From Terrabacter sp. 28 (GTDB lineage: Bacteria; Actinomycetota; Actinomycetes; Actinomycetales; Dermatophilaceae), in the NCBI GenBank assembly GCA_000955875.1, contig JYOE01000011.1, positions 210,346-274,345 of the forward strand: a DNA stretch of 64,000 nt, given 5' to 3'. Positions 1 through 8,651 of the stretch are shown piece by piece. The notes below the pieces were generated by a model. That model saw only the letters and a list, made by a program, of their open reading frames with translations. It was not told the DNA's origin and made no database searches. The number at the start of each line of letters is the position of its first letter. Position 1 is the stretch's first letter. Made by a program: the position numbers and the translations under genes.

Positions 1-2
1 GT

Positions 3-542
3 GGCGAGCTGGCGGTCACGCACCTCGTCGAGGCGGGCCACACCCGTCTCGCCTTCGTCGGCGGGCCGGCCGACATCCCCCAGGTCCACGACCGGCACGT
101 GGGTGCCGCTGCGGCGACCGCGGCAGCCGGCCTCCCGGAGAAGGCGCTCACCCTGATCCGCACGTCGGGCCTGACGATCGCCGAGGGCCGCAGGGCCGGC
201 GAACGCCTGCTCGGCCTGCCCCGGCGCACGCGTCCCACCGGCGTGTTCTGCGCCAACGACTTGCTCGCCCTGGGCCTGCTCCAGCACCTGACCCAGCACG
301 GCGTCCGGGTGCCCGACGACGTGGCCATCGTGGGCTACGACGACATCGAGTTCGCCTCTGCCGCGGCGGTGCCGCTGACCTCGGTGGCGCAGCCTCGGCA
401 CCTGCTCGGCCGAACTGCTGCTCGGCTGCTGGCCGACGAGGCCGAACGTGGCGCCGACCACGAGCACCAGCACGTCGTCTTCCCACCCGAGCTCGTCGCG
501 CGGGCGTCGACCGCCGTGCCGGCGGCAGCGAGGCACGCATGA
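3..542 (+). CDS. LacI-family transcriptional regulator, C-terminal part (5' end outside window)
   Basis: The frame is open to the left edge, so the DNA-binding helix-turn-helix lies outside the window. The roughly 180 visible residues form the periplasmic-binding-protein-like effector domain of LacI/GalR repressors: GHTRLAFVGGP, then PTGVFCANDLLALGL, then the typical VPDDVAIVGYDDIEFA near the C-terminus. Such domains bind a sugar or related small ligand. The stop overlaps the start of lutA by four bases (ATGA), so the regulator and the lactate genes should share a transcript. Actinobacterial lutABC genes can sit at the end of L-rhamnose catabolic operons run by LacI-type regulators. With rhamnosidases nearby, this could be the rhamnose repressor; that is inference. 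Confidence 0.85.
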   Translation, partial: GELAVTHLVEAGHTRLAFVGGPADIPQVHDRHVGAAAATAAAGLPEKALTLIRTSGLTIAEGRRAGERLLGLPRRTRPTGVFCANDLLALGLLQHLTQHGVRVPDDVAIVGYDDIEFASAAAVPLTSVAQPRHLLGRTAARLLADEAERGADHEHQHVVFPPELVARASTAVPAAARHA

Positions 543-1282
543 GGATCGCCTTGTTCGTCACCTGCCTCGGCGACGTGCTCTTCCCCGACGTGGCGCGGGC
601 GACGGTGGCCGTGCTCGAGCGCCTCGGCCACGACGTCGTCTTCCCCGAGGCGCAGACGTGCTGCGGCCAGATGCACACCAACACCGGCTACCAGCACGAC
701 GCCGTCGGCCTGGTGCGCCACCACGTCGACGTCTTCGAGCAGGCAATGGCACGGGGCTGCGAGGCCGTCGTGGCGCCGTCGGGCTCGTGCGTCGGCTCGG
801 TGCGCCACCAGCACGCCGCCGTCGCGAGGCGCAGCGGTGACGAGGCGCTCGCGGTTCGCGCCGAGGCTGTCGCCGCGCGCACCTTCGAGCTGTCCGAGCT
901 GCTCGTCGACGTGCTCGGGGTCACCGACGTCGGCGCCGCCTACCCGCACCGCGTCACCTACCACCCGACCTGTCACTCGCTGCGTCTGCTCGGGGTCGGC
1001 GACCGGCCGCTCCAGCTCTTGCGGGCCGTCCGGGGCATCGACCTCGTCGAGCTGCCTGCCGCGGACTCGTGCTGCGGCTTCGGTGGCACCTTCTCGGTGA
1101 AGAACGCTGACACCTCGACCGCGATGCTCGCCGACAAGATGTCGGCGGTGCTCGCGACCGACGCAGAAGTCGTCACGGCCGGCGACGCGTCGTGCCTCAT
1201 GCACATCGGCGGCGGCCTGTCCCGGCTGCGCACCGGAGTGCGCCCGGTGCACCTCGCCGAGATCCTCGCGAGCACCGCATGA
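539..1282 (+). CDS. lutA: LutA/LldE-type (Fe-S)-binding subunit of L-lactate oxidase complex
   Basis: The 247-residue protein has the two cysteine-rich CCG domains of the LutA/LldE/YkgE family: CCGQMHTNTGY near residue 41 and CCGFGGTFSVKNAD near residue 180, with CHS between them. With LutB and LutC it forms a cytoplasmic iron-sulfur complex that oxidises L-lactate to pyruvate. The ATG overlaps the stop of the upstream regulator (ATGA), and its own stop overlaps the start of lutB in the same way, so the three subunits are translationally coupled. Length matches the family (about 240 residues). Some relatives serve glycolate or other 2-hydroxyacids, so lactate is the likely but not the only possible substrate. 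Confidence 0.9.
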   Translation: MRIALFVTCLGDVLFPDVARATVAVLERLGHDVVFPEAQTCCGQMHTNTGYQHDAVGLVRHHVDVFEQAMARGCEAVVAPSGSCVGSVRHQHAAVARRSGDEALAVRAEAVAARTFELSELLVDVLGVTDVGAAYPHRVTYHPTCHSLRLLGVGDRPLQLLRAVRGIDLVELPAADSCCGFGGTFSVKNADTSTAMLADKMSAVLATDAEVVTAGDASCLMHIGGGLSRLRTGVRPVHLAEILASTA

Positions 1283-2784
1283 GCACCTTCCTGGGTATGC
1301 CGCAGGGCCGGGTCCCCGGTCCCGCCGCCGACACTGCGGTGGGCCAGCTCACCGGCGACCGGCCCTTCCCGGCCGCCGCGCGCGACGCGCTGGGGAACAC
1401 GCAGCTGCGCCGCAACCTCGCCCACGCGACCTCGACGATCCGCGCGAAGCGCGCTGCCGTCGTCGGCGAGGTGCCCGACTGGGAGGCGCTGCGCGAGGCC
1501 GGCTCGGCGATCAAGGCCGACACGATGGCCCGGCTGCCCGAGCTCCTCGAGCAGCTCGAGGCCAACGTCACCGCGCGCGGCGGCACCGTGCACTGGGCGC
1601 GCGACGCGGCCGAGGCCAACCGCATCGTCCTCGACCTCGTGCGGGCGACGGGCGAGAACGAGGTCGTCAAGGTCAAGTCGATGGCCACGCAGGAGATCGG
1701 CCTCAACGAGGCCCTCGAGGGCGCCGGCATCACCGCCCACGAGACCGACCTCGCCGAGCTCATCGTCCAGCTCGGCCACGACAAGCCGTCTCACATCCTC
1801 GTGCCCGCCATCCACCGAGGTCGCTCGGAGATCCGCGAGATCTTCGCCCGCGAGATGCCGGGTGTCGACCCCGGCCTCACCGACGAGCCGGCCGTGCTCG
1901 CCGCGGCCGCCCGGACCCACCTGCGCGAGGTCTTCCTCCGGGCGAAGGTGGCCGTCTCGGGCGCCAACTTCGGTGTGGCCGAGACCGGCACGCTGACCGT
2001 CGTCGAGTCCGAGGGCAACGGGCGCATGTGCCTCACGCTCCCCGAGACGCTCATCACCGTCATGGGCATCGAGAAGGTCGTGCCGACCTGGCGAGACCTC
2101 GAGGTGTTCCTCCAGCTGCTGCCCCGCAGCTCGACCGGTGAGCGGATGAACCCCTACACCTCGAGCTGGGCCGGCGTCACGCCCGGCGACGGGCCGCAGG
2201 AGTTCCACCTCGTGCTGCTCGACAACGGTCGCACGCGCGCCCTGGCGGACGACCTCGGCCGCACCGCGCTGCACTGCATCCGCTGCTCGGCCTGCCTCAA
2301 CGTCTGCCCGGTCTACGAGCGAACCGGAGGGCACGCGTACGGATCGGTCTACCCCGGTCCGATCGGGGCCGTGCTCACCCCGTTCCTCACCGGCATCACC
2401 GGCGGGTCCGACCCCAACGACTCGCTGCCGTACGCGTCGAGCCTCTGCGGCGCCTGCTACGACGTGTGCCCGGTCAAGATCAACATCCCCGACCTGCTCG
2501 TCGAGCTGCGCGCCGAGCACACCGAGGCGCACGCTGCCAGGCACCGGCTCCCCACATCCGAGGCCGCGGCGATGAAGGCAGCCGCTTGGGTGATGGCCGA
2601 CCCGAAGCGCTTCGCGCGGGTCGGGCGCGCGGCGACGAGGGGTCGGCACGGCATACGACAGGGCAAGCCGGTGCTGCCGCTCCCGCCGCCGCTCAGCGGC
2701 TGGACCGCGTCGCGCGACGTGCCGAGCCCGCCCGCCGAGACGTTCCGCGACTGGTGGGCGCGGACGCGAGGTGACCGGCCGTGA
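1279..2784 (+). CDS. lutB: LutB/LldF-type iron-sulfur protein of L-lactate oxidase complex
   Basis: A 501-residue protein with an N-terminal LUD domain (about residues 70-290, including SGANFGVAETGTLTVVES), then two ferredoxin-type [4Fe-4S] motifs, CIRCSACLNVCPVY and CGACYDVCPVKINIP, and a C-terminal LutB-type tail. It is the electron-transfer subunit of the LutABC L-lactate-oxidising complex. I chose the ATG that overlaps the lutA stop (ATGA). Upstream in-frame codons would extend the protein by 29 low-complexity residues encoded inside lutA and are unlikely to be used. Its stop overlaps the GTG of lutC. Confidence 0.92.
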   Translation: MSTFLGMPQGRVPGPAADTAVGQLTGDRPFPAAARDALGNTQLRRNLAHATSTIRAKRAAVVGEVPDWEALREAGSAIKADTMARLPELLEQLEANVTARGGTVHWARDAAEANRIVLDLVRATGENEVVKVKSMATQEIGLNEALEGAGITAHETDLAELIVQLGHDKPSHILVPAIHRGRSEIREIFAREMPGVDPGLTDEPAVLAAAARTHLREVFLRAKVAVSGANFGVAETGTLTVVESEGNGRMCLTLPETLITVMGIEKVVPTWRDLEVFLQLLPRSSTGERMNPYTSSWAGVTPGDGPQEFHLVLLDNGRTRALADDLGRTALHCIRCSACLNVCPVYERTGGHAYGSVYPGPIGAVLTPFLTGITGGSDPNDSLPYASSLCGACYDVCPVKINIPDLLVELRAEHTEAHAARHRLPTSEAAAMKAAAWVMADPKRFARVGRAATRGRHGIRQGKPVLPLPPPLSGWTASRDVPSPPAETFRDWWARTRGDRP

Positions 2785-3410
2785 GCGCCCGCGACGAGAT
2801 GCTCGCGCGCATCCGCCGGGCGCGCGGGGACGCGTCCGAGGGGCCGCCCGTGCCCGGCAGCTACCGCGTCGCAGGCGAGCACGCACCCGGCTCCGACGCG
2901 GTCGTCGCGCAGCTCGTCGACCGGCTCGAGGACTACCGGGCGACCGTGGTCCGCGCCGGCGGCGACGACGTCGCGATCGGCGCCGCCGTCGCCGCCGCCC
3001 TCGCCGGGCGCGGCATCCACGAGGTGGTGCACGCGCCCGGCGTCCCCGACGCCTGGGTGCGCGGGGTCCACGTGGCGCGCAGCGACGACGGCACCGCCTC
3101 CGCCCGTGACCTCGACGCGGTGCCGGCCGTCGTCACCGGCAGTGTCGCCGCGGTCTCCGAGACCGGCACGATCGCGCTCGACGGAGGTCCACTCTGCGGG
3201 CGGCGCGCGCTCAGCCTCGTGCCCGACACGCACGTCTGCGTCGTACGCGTGCAGGACGTCGTGCAGACCGTGCCCGAAGGCCTGGGCCGGCTCGACCCGA
3301 CGCGGCCGACCACCCTGATCAGCGGGCCGTCGGCCACCAGCGACATCGAGCTCAGCCGTGTCGAGGGCGTCCACGGCCCACGCACGCTCGTCGTCGTGCT
3401 GGCCGGCTGA
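2781..3410 (+). CDS. lutC: LutC/LldG-type LUD-domain protein
   Basis: The 209-residue protein is a single LUD domain, with GSVAAVSETGTIALDGG in the middle and a hydrophobic TLVVVLAG C-terminus. It is the third subunit of the LutABC complex for L-lactate oxidation. The GTG start overlaps the lutB stop (GTGA), completing a fully coupled three-gene set. No terminator-like hairpin is obvious directly after it; the next gene starts about 35 bases on. Confidence 0.9.
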   Translation: MSARDEMLARIRRARGDASEGPPVPGSYRVAGEHAPGSDAVVAQLVDRLEDYRATVVRAGGDDVAIGAAVAAALAGRGIHEVVHAPGVPDAWVRGVHVARSDDGTASARDLDAVPAVVTGSVAAVSETGTIALDGGPLCGRRALSLVPDTHVCVVRVQDVVQTVPEGLGRLDPTRPTTLISGPSATSDIELSRVEGVHGPRTLVVVLAG

Positions 3411-3444
3411 GACGCACGACCGCCCGTGCCCGACAATGGGTGAC

Positions 3445-3555
3445 ATGCTCATGGGAAACAAGAAGGCCCAGCGGATCACCGTCGGCATCGTCATCGGAGT
3501 GATCGTCGTCAGCCTGGCGCTGTCGCTCATCTCCACGGCGAGCGCGACGCCCTGA
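3445..3555 (+). CDS. small single-pass membrane protein, unknown function
   Basis: A 36-residue product with a charged N-terminus (GNKKAQR) followed by about 20 hydrophobic residues (ITVGIVIGVIVVSLALSLI) and a short polar tail. This pattern is typical of small one-helix membrane proteins in Actinobacteria. Three in-frame ATG codons lie at 3436, 3445 and 3451 and none has a strong ribosome binding site, so the exact start is uncertain. The real coding signal is the lysine/arginine-then-hydrophobic layout, not expected by chance in such GC-rich DNA. Function unknown. Confidence 0.6.
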   Translation: MLMGNKKAQRITVGIVIGVIVVSLALSLISTASATP

Positions 3556-3660
3556 TGCAGCAAGGGCCTAGGACCTCCGTCGCGGAACGGCGAATCCGCC
3601 CGTCGACAGGGGCTGCCCACGCTGCGCGAGGTCGCAGCCCGAGTCAGCGGCCCCTCGATT

Positions 3661-3689
3661 TTGTACCGGCCGGGGACGACTGCTAACGT
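3661..3689 (+). promoter_or_regulatory. promoter of tRNA-Lys
   Basis: A -35 like TTGTAC (3661-3666) and a -10 like TAACGT (3684-3689) are separated by exactly 17 bases, and the -10 ends 11 bases before the mature tRNA. In surroundings this GC-rich, both boxes stand out. This fits a housekeeping sigma-70-type promoter. Confidence 0.65.
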
Positions 3690-3700
3690 TTCCCCTCGTT

Positions 3701-3773
3701 GCGCCGTTAGCTCAATTGGCAGAGCAAGTGACTCTTAATCACTGGGTTCGGGGTTCGAGTCCCTGACGGCGCA
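3701..3773 (+). tRNA. tRNA-Lys (anticodon CTT)
   Basis: A full cloverleaf can be drawn. The acceptor stem is GCGCCGT with ACGGCGC, and the D arm GCTC/GAGC. The anticodon stem AGTGA/TCACT closes loop CTCTTAA, which places CTT at positions 34-36. The T arm contains GGTTCGAGTCC. The gene does not encode CCA. Anticodon CTT reads AAG, the dominant lysine codon in this GC-rich genome. Confidence 0.95.
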
Positions 3774-3782
3774 CTCCTCATG

Positions 3783-3825
3783 CAGGTAGAGCCCGGTCCA
3801 CACGGACCGGGCTCTACCTGTTTTT
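3783..3825 (+). terminator. intrinsic terminator of tRNA-Lys
   Basis: A perfect 17-bp stem (3783-3799 with 3804-3820) with a four-base loop is followed by five T residues (3821-3825), starting 10 bases after the tRNA. It is oriented for rightward transcription. No T-run follows on the opposite strand, but the hairpin also lies just past the pobA stop and could help end that convergent message. Confidence 0.9.
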
Positions 3826-3839
3826 CACGCCGCCGCTCG

Positions 3840-5030
3840 CTATCTCGGAGCAGGCCAGCCCGTGTAGCCCTCCGCCAGGTAGGTGCGACCGGACGTCGAG
3901 CCGACCACCGACTGCAGCTCCGCCAGCTGGCGACGCGCGTCGAACTCCGTGCCGGCCGGGATCTGGTGCAGCAGGCGCGTCATCCAGTACGAGAAGTGCT
4001 GCGCCTTCCAGACCCGCGACAGGGCGCGGTCGGTGTACTCGTCGAGGGCGTCGACGTCGTCCTTGCGGAGCGCCCGCTCGAGGCATTCGGCCAGGACGCG
4101 CACGTCCGCCAGAGCCAGGTTCAGCCCCTTCGCGCCGGTGGGCGGGACGGTGTGGGCGGCGTCGCCGGCGAGCAACAGGCTGCCGGAGCGCATCGGCTCG
4201 TGGACGAAGCTGCGGAAGCGGAGCACGGCCCGGTCGCAGATCGGCCCCTCCTGCAGGGTGAGACCGTTCGCGCCGACCCGGGCCTGGAGCTCGGCCCAGA
4301 TGCGGTCATCGGACCACTGCGTCACGTCCTCGCTGGGATCACACTGGAAGTACATGCGCTGCATCGACTCGGTCCGCTGGCTGATGAGCGCGAACCCTCG
4401 CGCGGAGTGGCTGTAGACCAGCTCGGCTGCGCTCTTGGGCGCCTCGCACAGGATCCCGAACCAGGCGAACGGGTACTCCTGGAAGTACTGGCGTCTGTCC
4501 ACCTCGGGCACCTGCTGCCGGCACAGACTGTGGGATCCGTCCGCCCCGACGAGATAGCGACAGCGCACCTCCTGACGGAGGCCGTCGGCGTCCACGAACC
4601 GGACGACCGGCCGCTCGGTGCCGATGTCGAGGACCTCGGTGCCGGCGACACCGAACCGCACGTCCGCACCGACGGCTTCCCGGGCTGCCGCAAGGTCCTC
4701 GAAGACGGAGGTCTGGGGGTAGAGCCAGACGGAGGCGCCCACCAGCTCGTGGAAGTCCACGCGGTTCGAGCCGCCGCCGAAGGCGAGGTCGATCCGCCGG
4801 TGTTCGTCGCCGTGGATGAGCACGTTGTCGGAGACACCCGACTCGACGAGCAGTTGCACGCTGTCGCGCTCCAGGATGCCGGCGCGGACGGTGCTCTGGA
4901 TCTCGACCCGTGACCGGTGGTCCACGACGACGCTGTCGACGCCGGCCAGCTCGAGCAGGTGGGAGAGCATGAGACCGGCCGGCCCCGCCCCCACGATGCA
5001 GACCTGGGTTGCGGTCGTGTGTGTCGTCAT
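3840..5030 (-). CDS. pobA: 4-hydroxybenzoate 3-monooxygenase (PobA)
   Basis: A 396-residue class A flavoprotein hydroxylase that uses NAD(P)H and O2 to turn 4-hydroxybenzoate into protocatechuate. Visible motifs are the N-terminal FAD fold GAGPAGLMLSHLLE, RAGILERDSVQLL, the active-site SQR followed by MYFQ, the DG motif VGADGSHSLCR and the GDAAHTVPPTGAKGLN FAD segment near residue 290. Length matches PobA (about 394). Its ATG overlaps the stop of the nucleoside-hydrolase-like gene (ATGA), making it the last gene of the rhamnoside operon. No protocatechuate ring-cleavage genes lie in the window. In a flavonoid pathway it would serve B-rings that arrive as 4-hydroxybenzoate, for example from kaempferol (inference). 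Confidence 0.93.
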   Translation of the reverse strand: MTTHTTATQVCIVGAGPAGLMLSHLLELAGVDSVVVDHRSRVEIQSTVRAGILERDSVQLLVESGVSDNVLIHGDEHRRIDLAFGGGSNRVDFHELVGASVWLYPQTSVFEDLAAAREAVGADVRFGVAGTEVLDIGTERPVVRFVDADGLRQEVRCRYLVGADGSHSLCRQQVPEVDRRQYFQEYPFAWFGILCEAPKSAAELVYSHSARGFALISQRTESMQRMYFQCDPSEDVTQWSDDRIWAELQARVGANGLTLQEGPICDRAVLRFRSFVHEPMRSGSLLLAGDAAHTVPPTGAKGLNLALADVRVLAECLERALRKDDVDALDEYTDRALSRVWKAQHFSYWMTRLLHQIPAGTEFDARRQLAELQSVVGSTSGRTYLAEGYTGWPAPR

Positions 5031-5890
5031 CCAGCTTCCTTTCGAGACGTCGCCTGCTCGTGGAGGGCGAGCTTGGCGAGGAGGTCACCCCAGAGCAACC
5101 GGTGGTCGACCCCGGTGAAGACTCGGCGGGAGCCCCCGGTCACCGGGTGAGGCTTGATCTCCGAGCGCGAGGACTCTGTGGTCAGCGCCGTCAGCAGGAG
5201 CGGCGGGCTGTCCCCCATGGGCCACACCTCACCGAGCTCCACGACGTCCGGCAGGTGGAGCGTGGTGAACCGTTCCCAGAGCCAGCGGCCGAGAGCACCG
5301 CTCGAGCCCAGGCCGTGCTGGAGCTCGGCGACGGACACGGCGCACTGGCGGTACGTCTCGAGCGGGAACTGGCAGACGTCCAGGTCCGCGTGGCCGAGGA
5401 CGAACTCGGCGGCAGCGGCATCGGTGTCGCGGTTGTACTCCGGGGTGGCACCGTCGAGCGCGCCGCCGATCCACACCAGCGTGAGCCTCCCTGCGATGGC
5501 GGGGTCCTGCCGCAGCGCGGCTGCGACGTTGGTCAGCGGCCCCCCACACACCAGGTAGAGCGGCAGGGAGTCCTCGGAGCGGGCCTCTGCGACGATGGCC
5601 TCGACCGCATCGGGCACCGGCTCCTCAGGAGCATGGAGCGCGAAAGGTGACTCGCAGCCAGCCGCCACTCTCGGCCGGTGCGCGCCGCCGACCTCGTCGA
5701 CGAGGCGGCCGGCCAGCGTGGCACCGTCGGCCGCCCGGCTCACCGGTGAGCCGAACTGCGGTGACAGGAACGAGCTCGTCACGGCCACGAGGCGGTTGGC
5801 CGGGGACAGCAGGTGGTGGGCCAGCGCCACGAGTCCGTCCGGGTCGCCGGACCAGTCGTTGTCGACGATGACACGGCATCGTGGGCGCAC
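5027..5890 (-). CDS. nucleoside hydrolase-like protein (IunH superfamily)
   Basis: The 287-residue protein begins with VIVDNDWSGDPDGLVALAHH, which corresponds to the calcium-binding aspartate cluster of inosine-uridine-type nucleoside hydrolases, and has LVCGGPLTNVAAAL in the middle, as in that fold. A usual variant reads GDPDD; here the last aspartate is glycine, so metal binding or specificity may differ. It starts at GTG, 58 bases after the second rhamnosidase, and its stop overlaps the pobA start. Family members hydrolyse N-ribosides; a place among glycosidases and an aromatic hydroxylase suggests another glycoside may be the substrate (inference). No signal peptide. Confidence 0.75.
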   Translation of the reverse strand: MRPRCRVIVDNDWSGDPDGLVALAHHLLSPANRLVAVTSSFLSPQFGSPVSRAADGATLAGRLVDEVGGAHRPRVAAGCESPFALHAPEEPVPDAVEAIVAEARSEDSLPLYLVCGGPLTNVAAALRQDPAIAGRLTLVWIGGALDGATPEYNRDTDAAAAEFVLGHADLDVCQFPLETYRQCAVSVAELQHGLGSSGALGRWLWERFTTLHLPDVVELGEVWPMGDSPPLLLTALTTESSRSEIKPHPVTGGSRRVFTGVDHRLLWGDLLAKLALHEQATSRKEAG

Positions 5891-5948
5891 CCTCAGGGCA
5901 GTCGCGTTCTTCGGTGTGCCTCGTCTCCGGCGGTGCGGACCGGGCCGC

Positions 5949-8651
5949 TCACTGGTGGTCGTCCGCGTTGAAGAAGAGCGCCGGCTTGTCGACGGGCGCC
6001 GGCTCCTCGATCGTGGTCGTGAAGGTGTGGCGGCCTGAGCCGACCTCGACCGGAACGCTCCCGTCGGGCAGCACCACGGATGCCGTCGTGTTCGGAGGGA
6101 CGGTCACGTCCAGGTCGAATGCGGTGCCGTCGGAGAGCGTCCAGCCCACGGCCGCAGTGCCGTACGGCGTCTCGTGGGTCGCCGACGCGGAGGTGACCCC
6201 GGGCCCCGGTCGCGGCTCGAACCGGAGGCGCCGGTACCCGGGTGCAGCGGGGGCGATCCCTGCCACCGTGCGGTGCAGCCAGTCGGCAACGGCGCCGAAG
6301 GCGTAGTGGTTGAACGACGTCATCCCGCCGGGGTTGATCGACCCGTCGGGCAGCATCGAGTCCCACCGTTCCCAGATCGTGGTGGCGCCCATCGTGACCG
6401 GGTAGAGCCACGAGGGGTTCTCACGCTGCAGCAACAGCTCGTATGCCGTCGCGAGCTCACCCGCGTTCGTCAGCGCATCGGTCACCAACGGCGTCCCGAG
6501 GAAGCCACTGGCGATGTGGAAGCCGTCCTTGAGGACCTGCTCGGCGAGCAGCGTGCCCGCGTACTCACGCTGCTGGGAGGTGAGCAGCTCGAACTCCAGG
6601 GCGAGGGCGTACGCCGTCTGTGACGGGAAGGCCACCCTCCCCGTGGGTGTCACGTACTCGGCGCGGAACCGCGCCGCGGCTCGCTCGGCCAGGTCGGCGT
6701 ACCTGCTGCCGTCGAGCCCGAGAACCTCGGCAGCCCGGGCAACGGTGCGCGCCGAGCGTGCCAGGTAGGCAACGGCGACGCACTGCCACGGAGTGCGTGC
6801 CGCGGCCGGGTTGTCAGGCGGGGCAGCGGTGTCCAGCCAGTCACCGAACGAGAACCCGCCCTCGGGGATGTCGAGGTCCGTGCCGGCCCGCCGCTCGAAC
6901 ACGTCGATCCAGGCGGTCATCGAGGCCCACTGGTCGGCGAGCAGGCCGGCGTCGCCGGTGCGTTCGTAGAGCACCCATGGCACGACGACGGCGGCGTCAC
7001 CCCAGCCGACGTCCGCCGCGAGCGGGAACGGCATCAGGTCCAGGAAGGGGACGAACATCGGGACGACGCCGTCGTGGTCGTGGAGCTGTTCGACCGCGAG
7101 GTCGGTCAGCCAGGACTGCAGCATCCCTGACGCGTCGAAGAGGAAGGATGCCGAGGGGGCGAAGACCTGGAGGTCCCCCGTCCAGCCCAGTCGCTCGTCG
7201 CGCTGGGGGCAGTCGGTGGGCACGTCGACGAAGTTGCCGCGCATGCCCCAGACGACGTTCTCGTGCAGCCGCTCGACGTCGGGGTCGGAGCAGGTGAACG
7301 TGCCGGTGCGCCGCAGGTCGCTGTGGACGACGACGGCCTCCAGGGCGTCGGCGGTCAGCTCGGCCGGCCAGCCCGTGACCTCGGCGTACCGGAAGCCGTG
7401 GAAGGTGAAACGCGGCTCCCACGTGCGGGGCCCCTTCCCGTCGAGGACGACGACGTCGGTCGCGTCGGCTGCGCGCAGCGGTCGCACGCCCAGCTCGCCG
7501 TGCTCGAGCACCTCTGCGTGCCGGATCGTGATCTCGGTGCCGGCCGGGGCGTCGGGCAGGTGGAGGCGCAGCCAGCCGACGAGGTTCTGGCCGAAGTCCA
7601 CGATGGTCCTCCCCGACGGCGAGCTGGTGACCTCTCGCACCGCGAGGGTCTCGACCCGCCGCACCGGCGGACCCGTGGGGGCGACCAGCGTTGACACGTC
7701 GAGCGACCCGGGCTCCACAGGCGTCCAGCCGGTGTCGTCGAAACCGGCGGTGGACCACCCGGTGAGCTCGCGACGGAAGTCGACGGTCTCGCCCTTGTAG
7801 AGGTCTGCCCGGGTCTGCGGGCCGAGCGTCGAGCGCCATGAGCCGTCCGTCGTGACGACGGTGCGGGTCCCGTCCGGATGCTCCACCTCCAGCTGCGCGA
7901 AGGCGCCGGTCCGCTCTCCGTAGAGCTCACGCTTGCCGGTGAACCCGAGATATCCGCGGTACCACCCGTCGGCGAGGCTGATCCCCAGGACGTGACGGCC
8001 GGGGCCGAGCAGCGACGTGACGTCGTAGGTCTGGTAACGCAGCCGGTGCCGATAGCTCGTCCACCCCGGAGCCAGCACCTGGTCGCCCACGACGGCCCCG
8101 TCGAGCTGCGCCTCGTACACACCCTGGGCGGTCGCGTAGAGGCGCGCGCGCACGACGGGCTGGTGCAGCTCGAACTCGCGACGGAGCACGGCCACCGGCT
8201 CCCCCGTGTCGCCGGCCTCGGGCAGCACCGGGCGCACCAGCTGCGCCGTCCAGTCGGACGCCTCCAGCAGTCCCGCCTCCACGACGACGTCCGCGCTCCA
8301 CGGCGACGGCTCGGCCGCGCCCTCCCCCCAGACGCGTACGCGAACGGCCCGCCGCTCGCGGCTGGTCAGCGGCGGCGCCCCCCACGGGACGAGCACCGAC
8401 TCAGTCGTCTCGACCCGACCCGACGACCACACAGGGCCGTGCGACGGCTCCACCTGCACCTCGTACGCGGCCTGTCGCCAGCTCGGTGCGTCGGTCTGGG
8501 TGACCCAGGACAGTCGCGGCGTGGCCTCGCCGATGCCGATCGGCTCGCGGTGGTGCTCGACGGTGACCGGCTGGACGGTCAGGTCGCTGGTACCCCGCTC
8601 ACCTTCACGCGCCACGGCGCCCGAAGGTGAGCTGGTCTGGGTCGTCGTCAC
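5949..8651 (-). CDS. GH78 alpha-L-rhamnosidase (second of two)
   Basis: A 900-residue cytoplasmic glycoside hydrolase releasing L-rhamnose from rhamnosides. Order: N-terminal beta-sandwich (PRLSWVTQTD), a carbohydrate-binding region with GVYEAQLDGAVVGDQVLAPGW, the DFGQNLVGWLRLHLP segment, then the (alpha/alpha)6 barrel with DVPTDCPQRDERLGWTGD near residue 475, which carries the conserved acidic residues. GGMTSFNHYAFGAVADWLHR and a C-terminal beta domain follow. I chose the GTG that overlaps the stop of the other rhamnosidase (GTGA). Longer reading frames upstream run inside that gene. There is no signal peptide, so the substrate must be imported. Confidence 0.92.
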   Translation of the reverse strand: MTTTQTSSPSGAVAREGERGTSDLTVQPVTVEHHREPIGIGEATPRLSWVTQTDAPSWRQAAYEVQVEPSHGPVWSSGRVETTESVLVPWGAPPLTSRERRAVRVRVWGEGAAEPSPWSADVVVEAGLLEASDWTAQLVRPVLPEAGDTGEPVAVLRREFELHQPVVRARLYATAQGVYEAQLDGAVVGDQVLAPGWTSYRHRLRYQTYDVTSLLGPGRHVLGISLADGWYRGYLGFTGKRELYGERTGAFAQLEVEHPDGTRTVVTTDGSWRSTLGPQTRADLYKGETVDFRRELTGWSTAGFDDTGWTPVEPGSLDVSTLVAPTGPPVRRVETLAVREVTSSPSGRTIVDFGQNLVGWLRLHLPDAPAGTEITIRHAEVLEHGELGVRPLRAADATDVVVLDGKGPRTWEPRFTFHGFRYAEVTGWPAELTADALEAVVVHSDLRRTGTFTCSDPDVERLHENVVWGMRGNFVDVPTDCPQRDERLGWTGDLQVFAPSASFLFDASGMLQSWLTDLAVEQLHDHDGVVPMFVPFLDLMPFPLAADVGWGDAAVVVPWVLYERTGDAGLLADQWASMTAWIDVFERRAGTDLDIPEGGFSFGDWLDTAAPPDNPAAARTPWQCVAVAYLARSARTVARAAEVLGLDGSRYADLAERAAARFRAEYVTPTGRVAFPSQTAYALALEFELLTSQQREYAGTLLAEQVLKDGFHIASGFLGTPLVTDALTNAGELATAYELLLQRENPSWLYPVTMGATTIWERWDSMLPDGSINPGGMTSFNHYAFGAVADWLHRTVAGIAPAAPGYRRLRFEPRPGPGVTSASATHETPYGTAAVGWTLSDGTAFDLDVTVPPNTTASVVLPDGSVPVEVGSGRHTFTTTIEEPAPVDKPALFFNADDHQ

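Noticed and set aside
973..2886. Long minus-strand open frame (637 codons) opposite lutA-lutB
   Set aside because: Product is Arg/Gly/Val-rich with no fold; such frames are expected opposite real genes in very GC-rich DNA.
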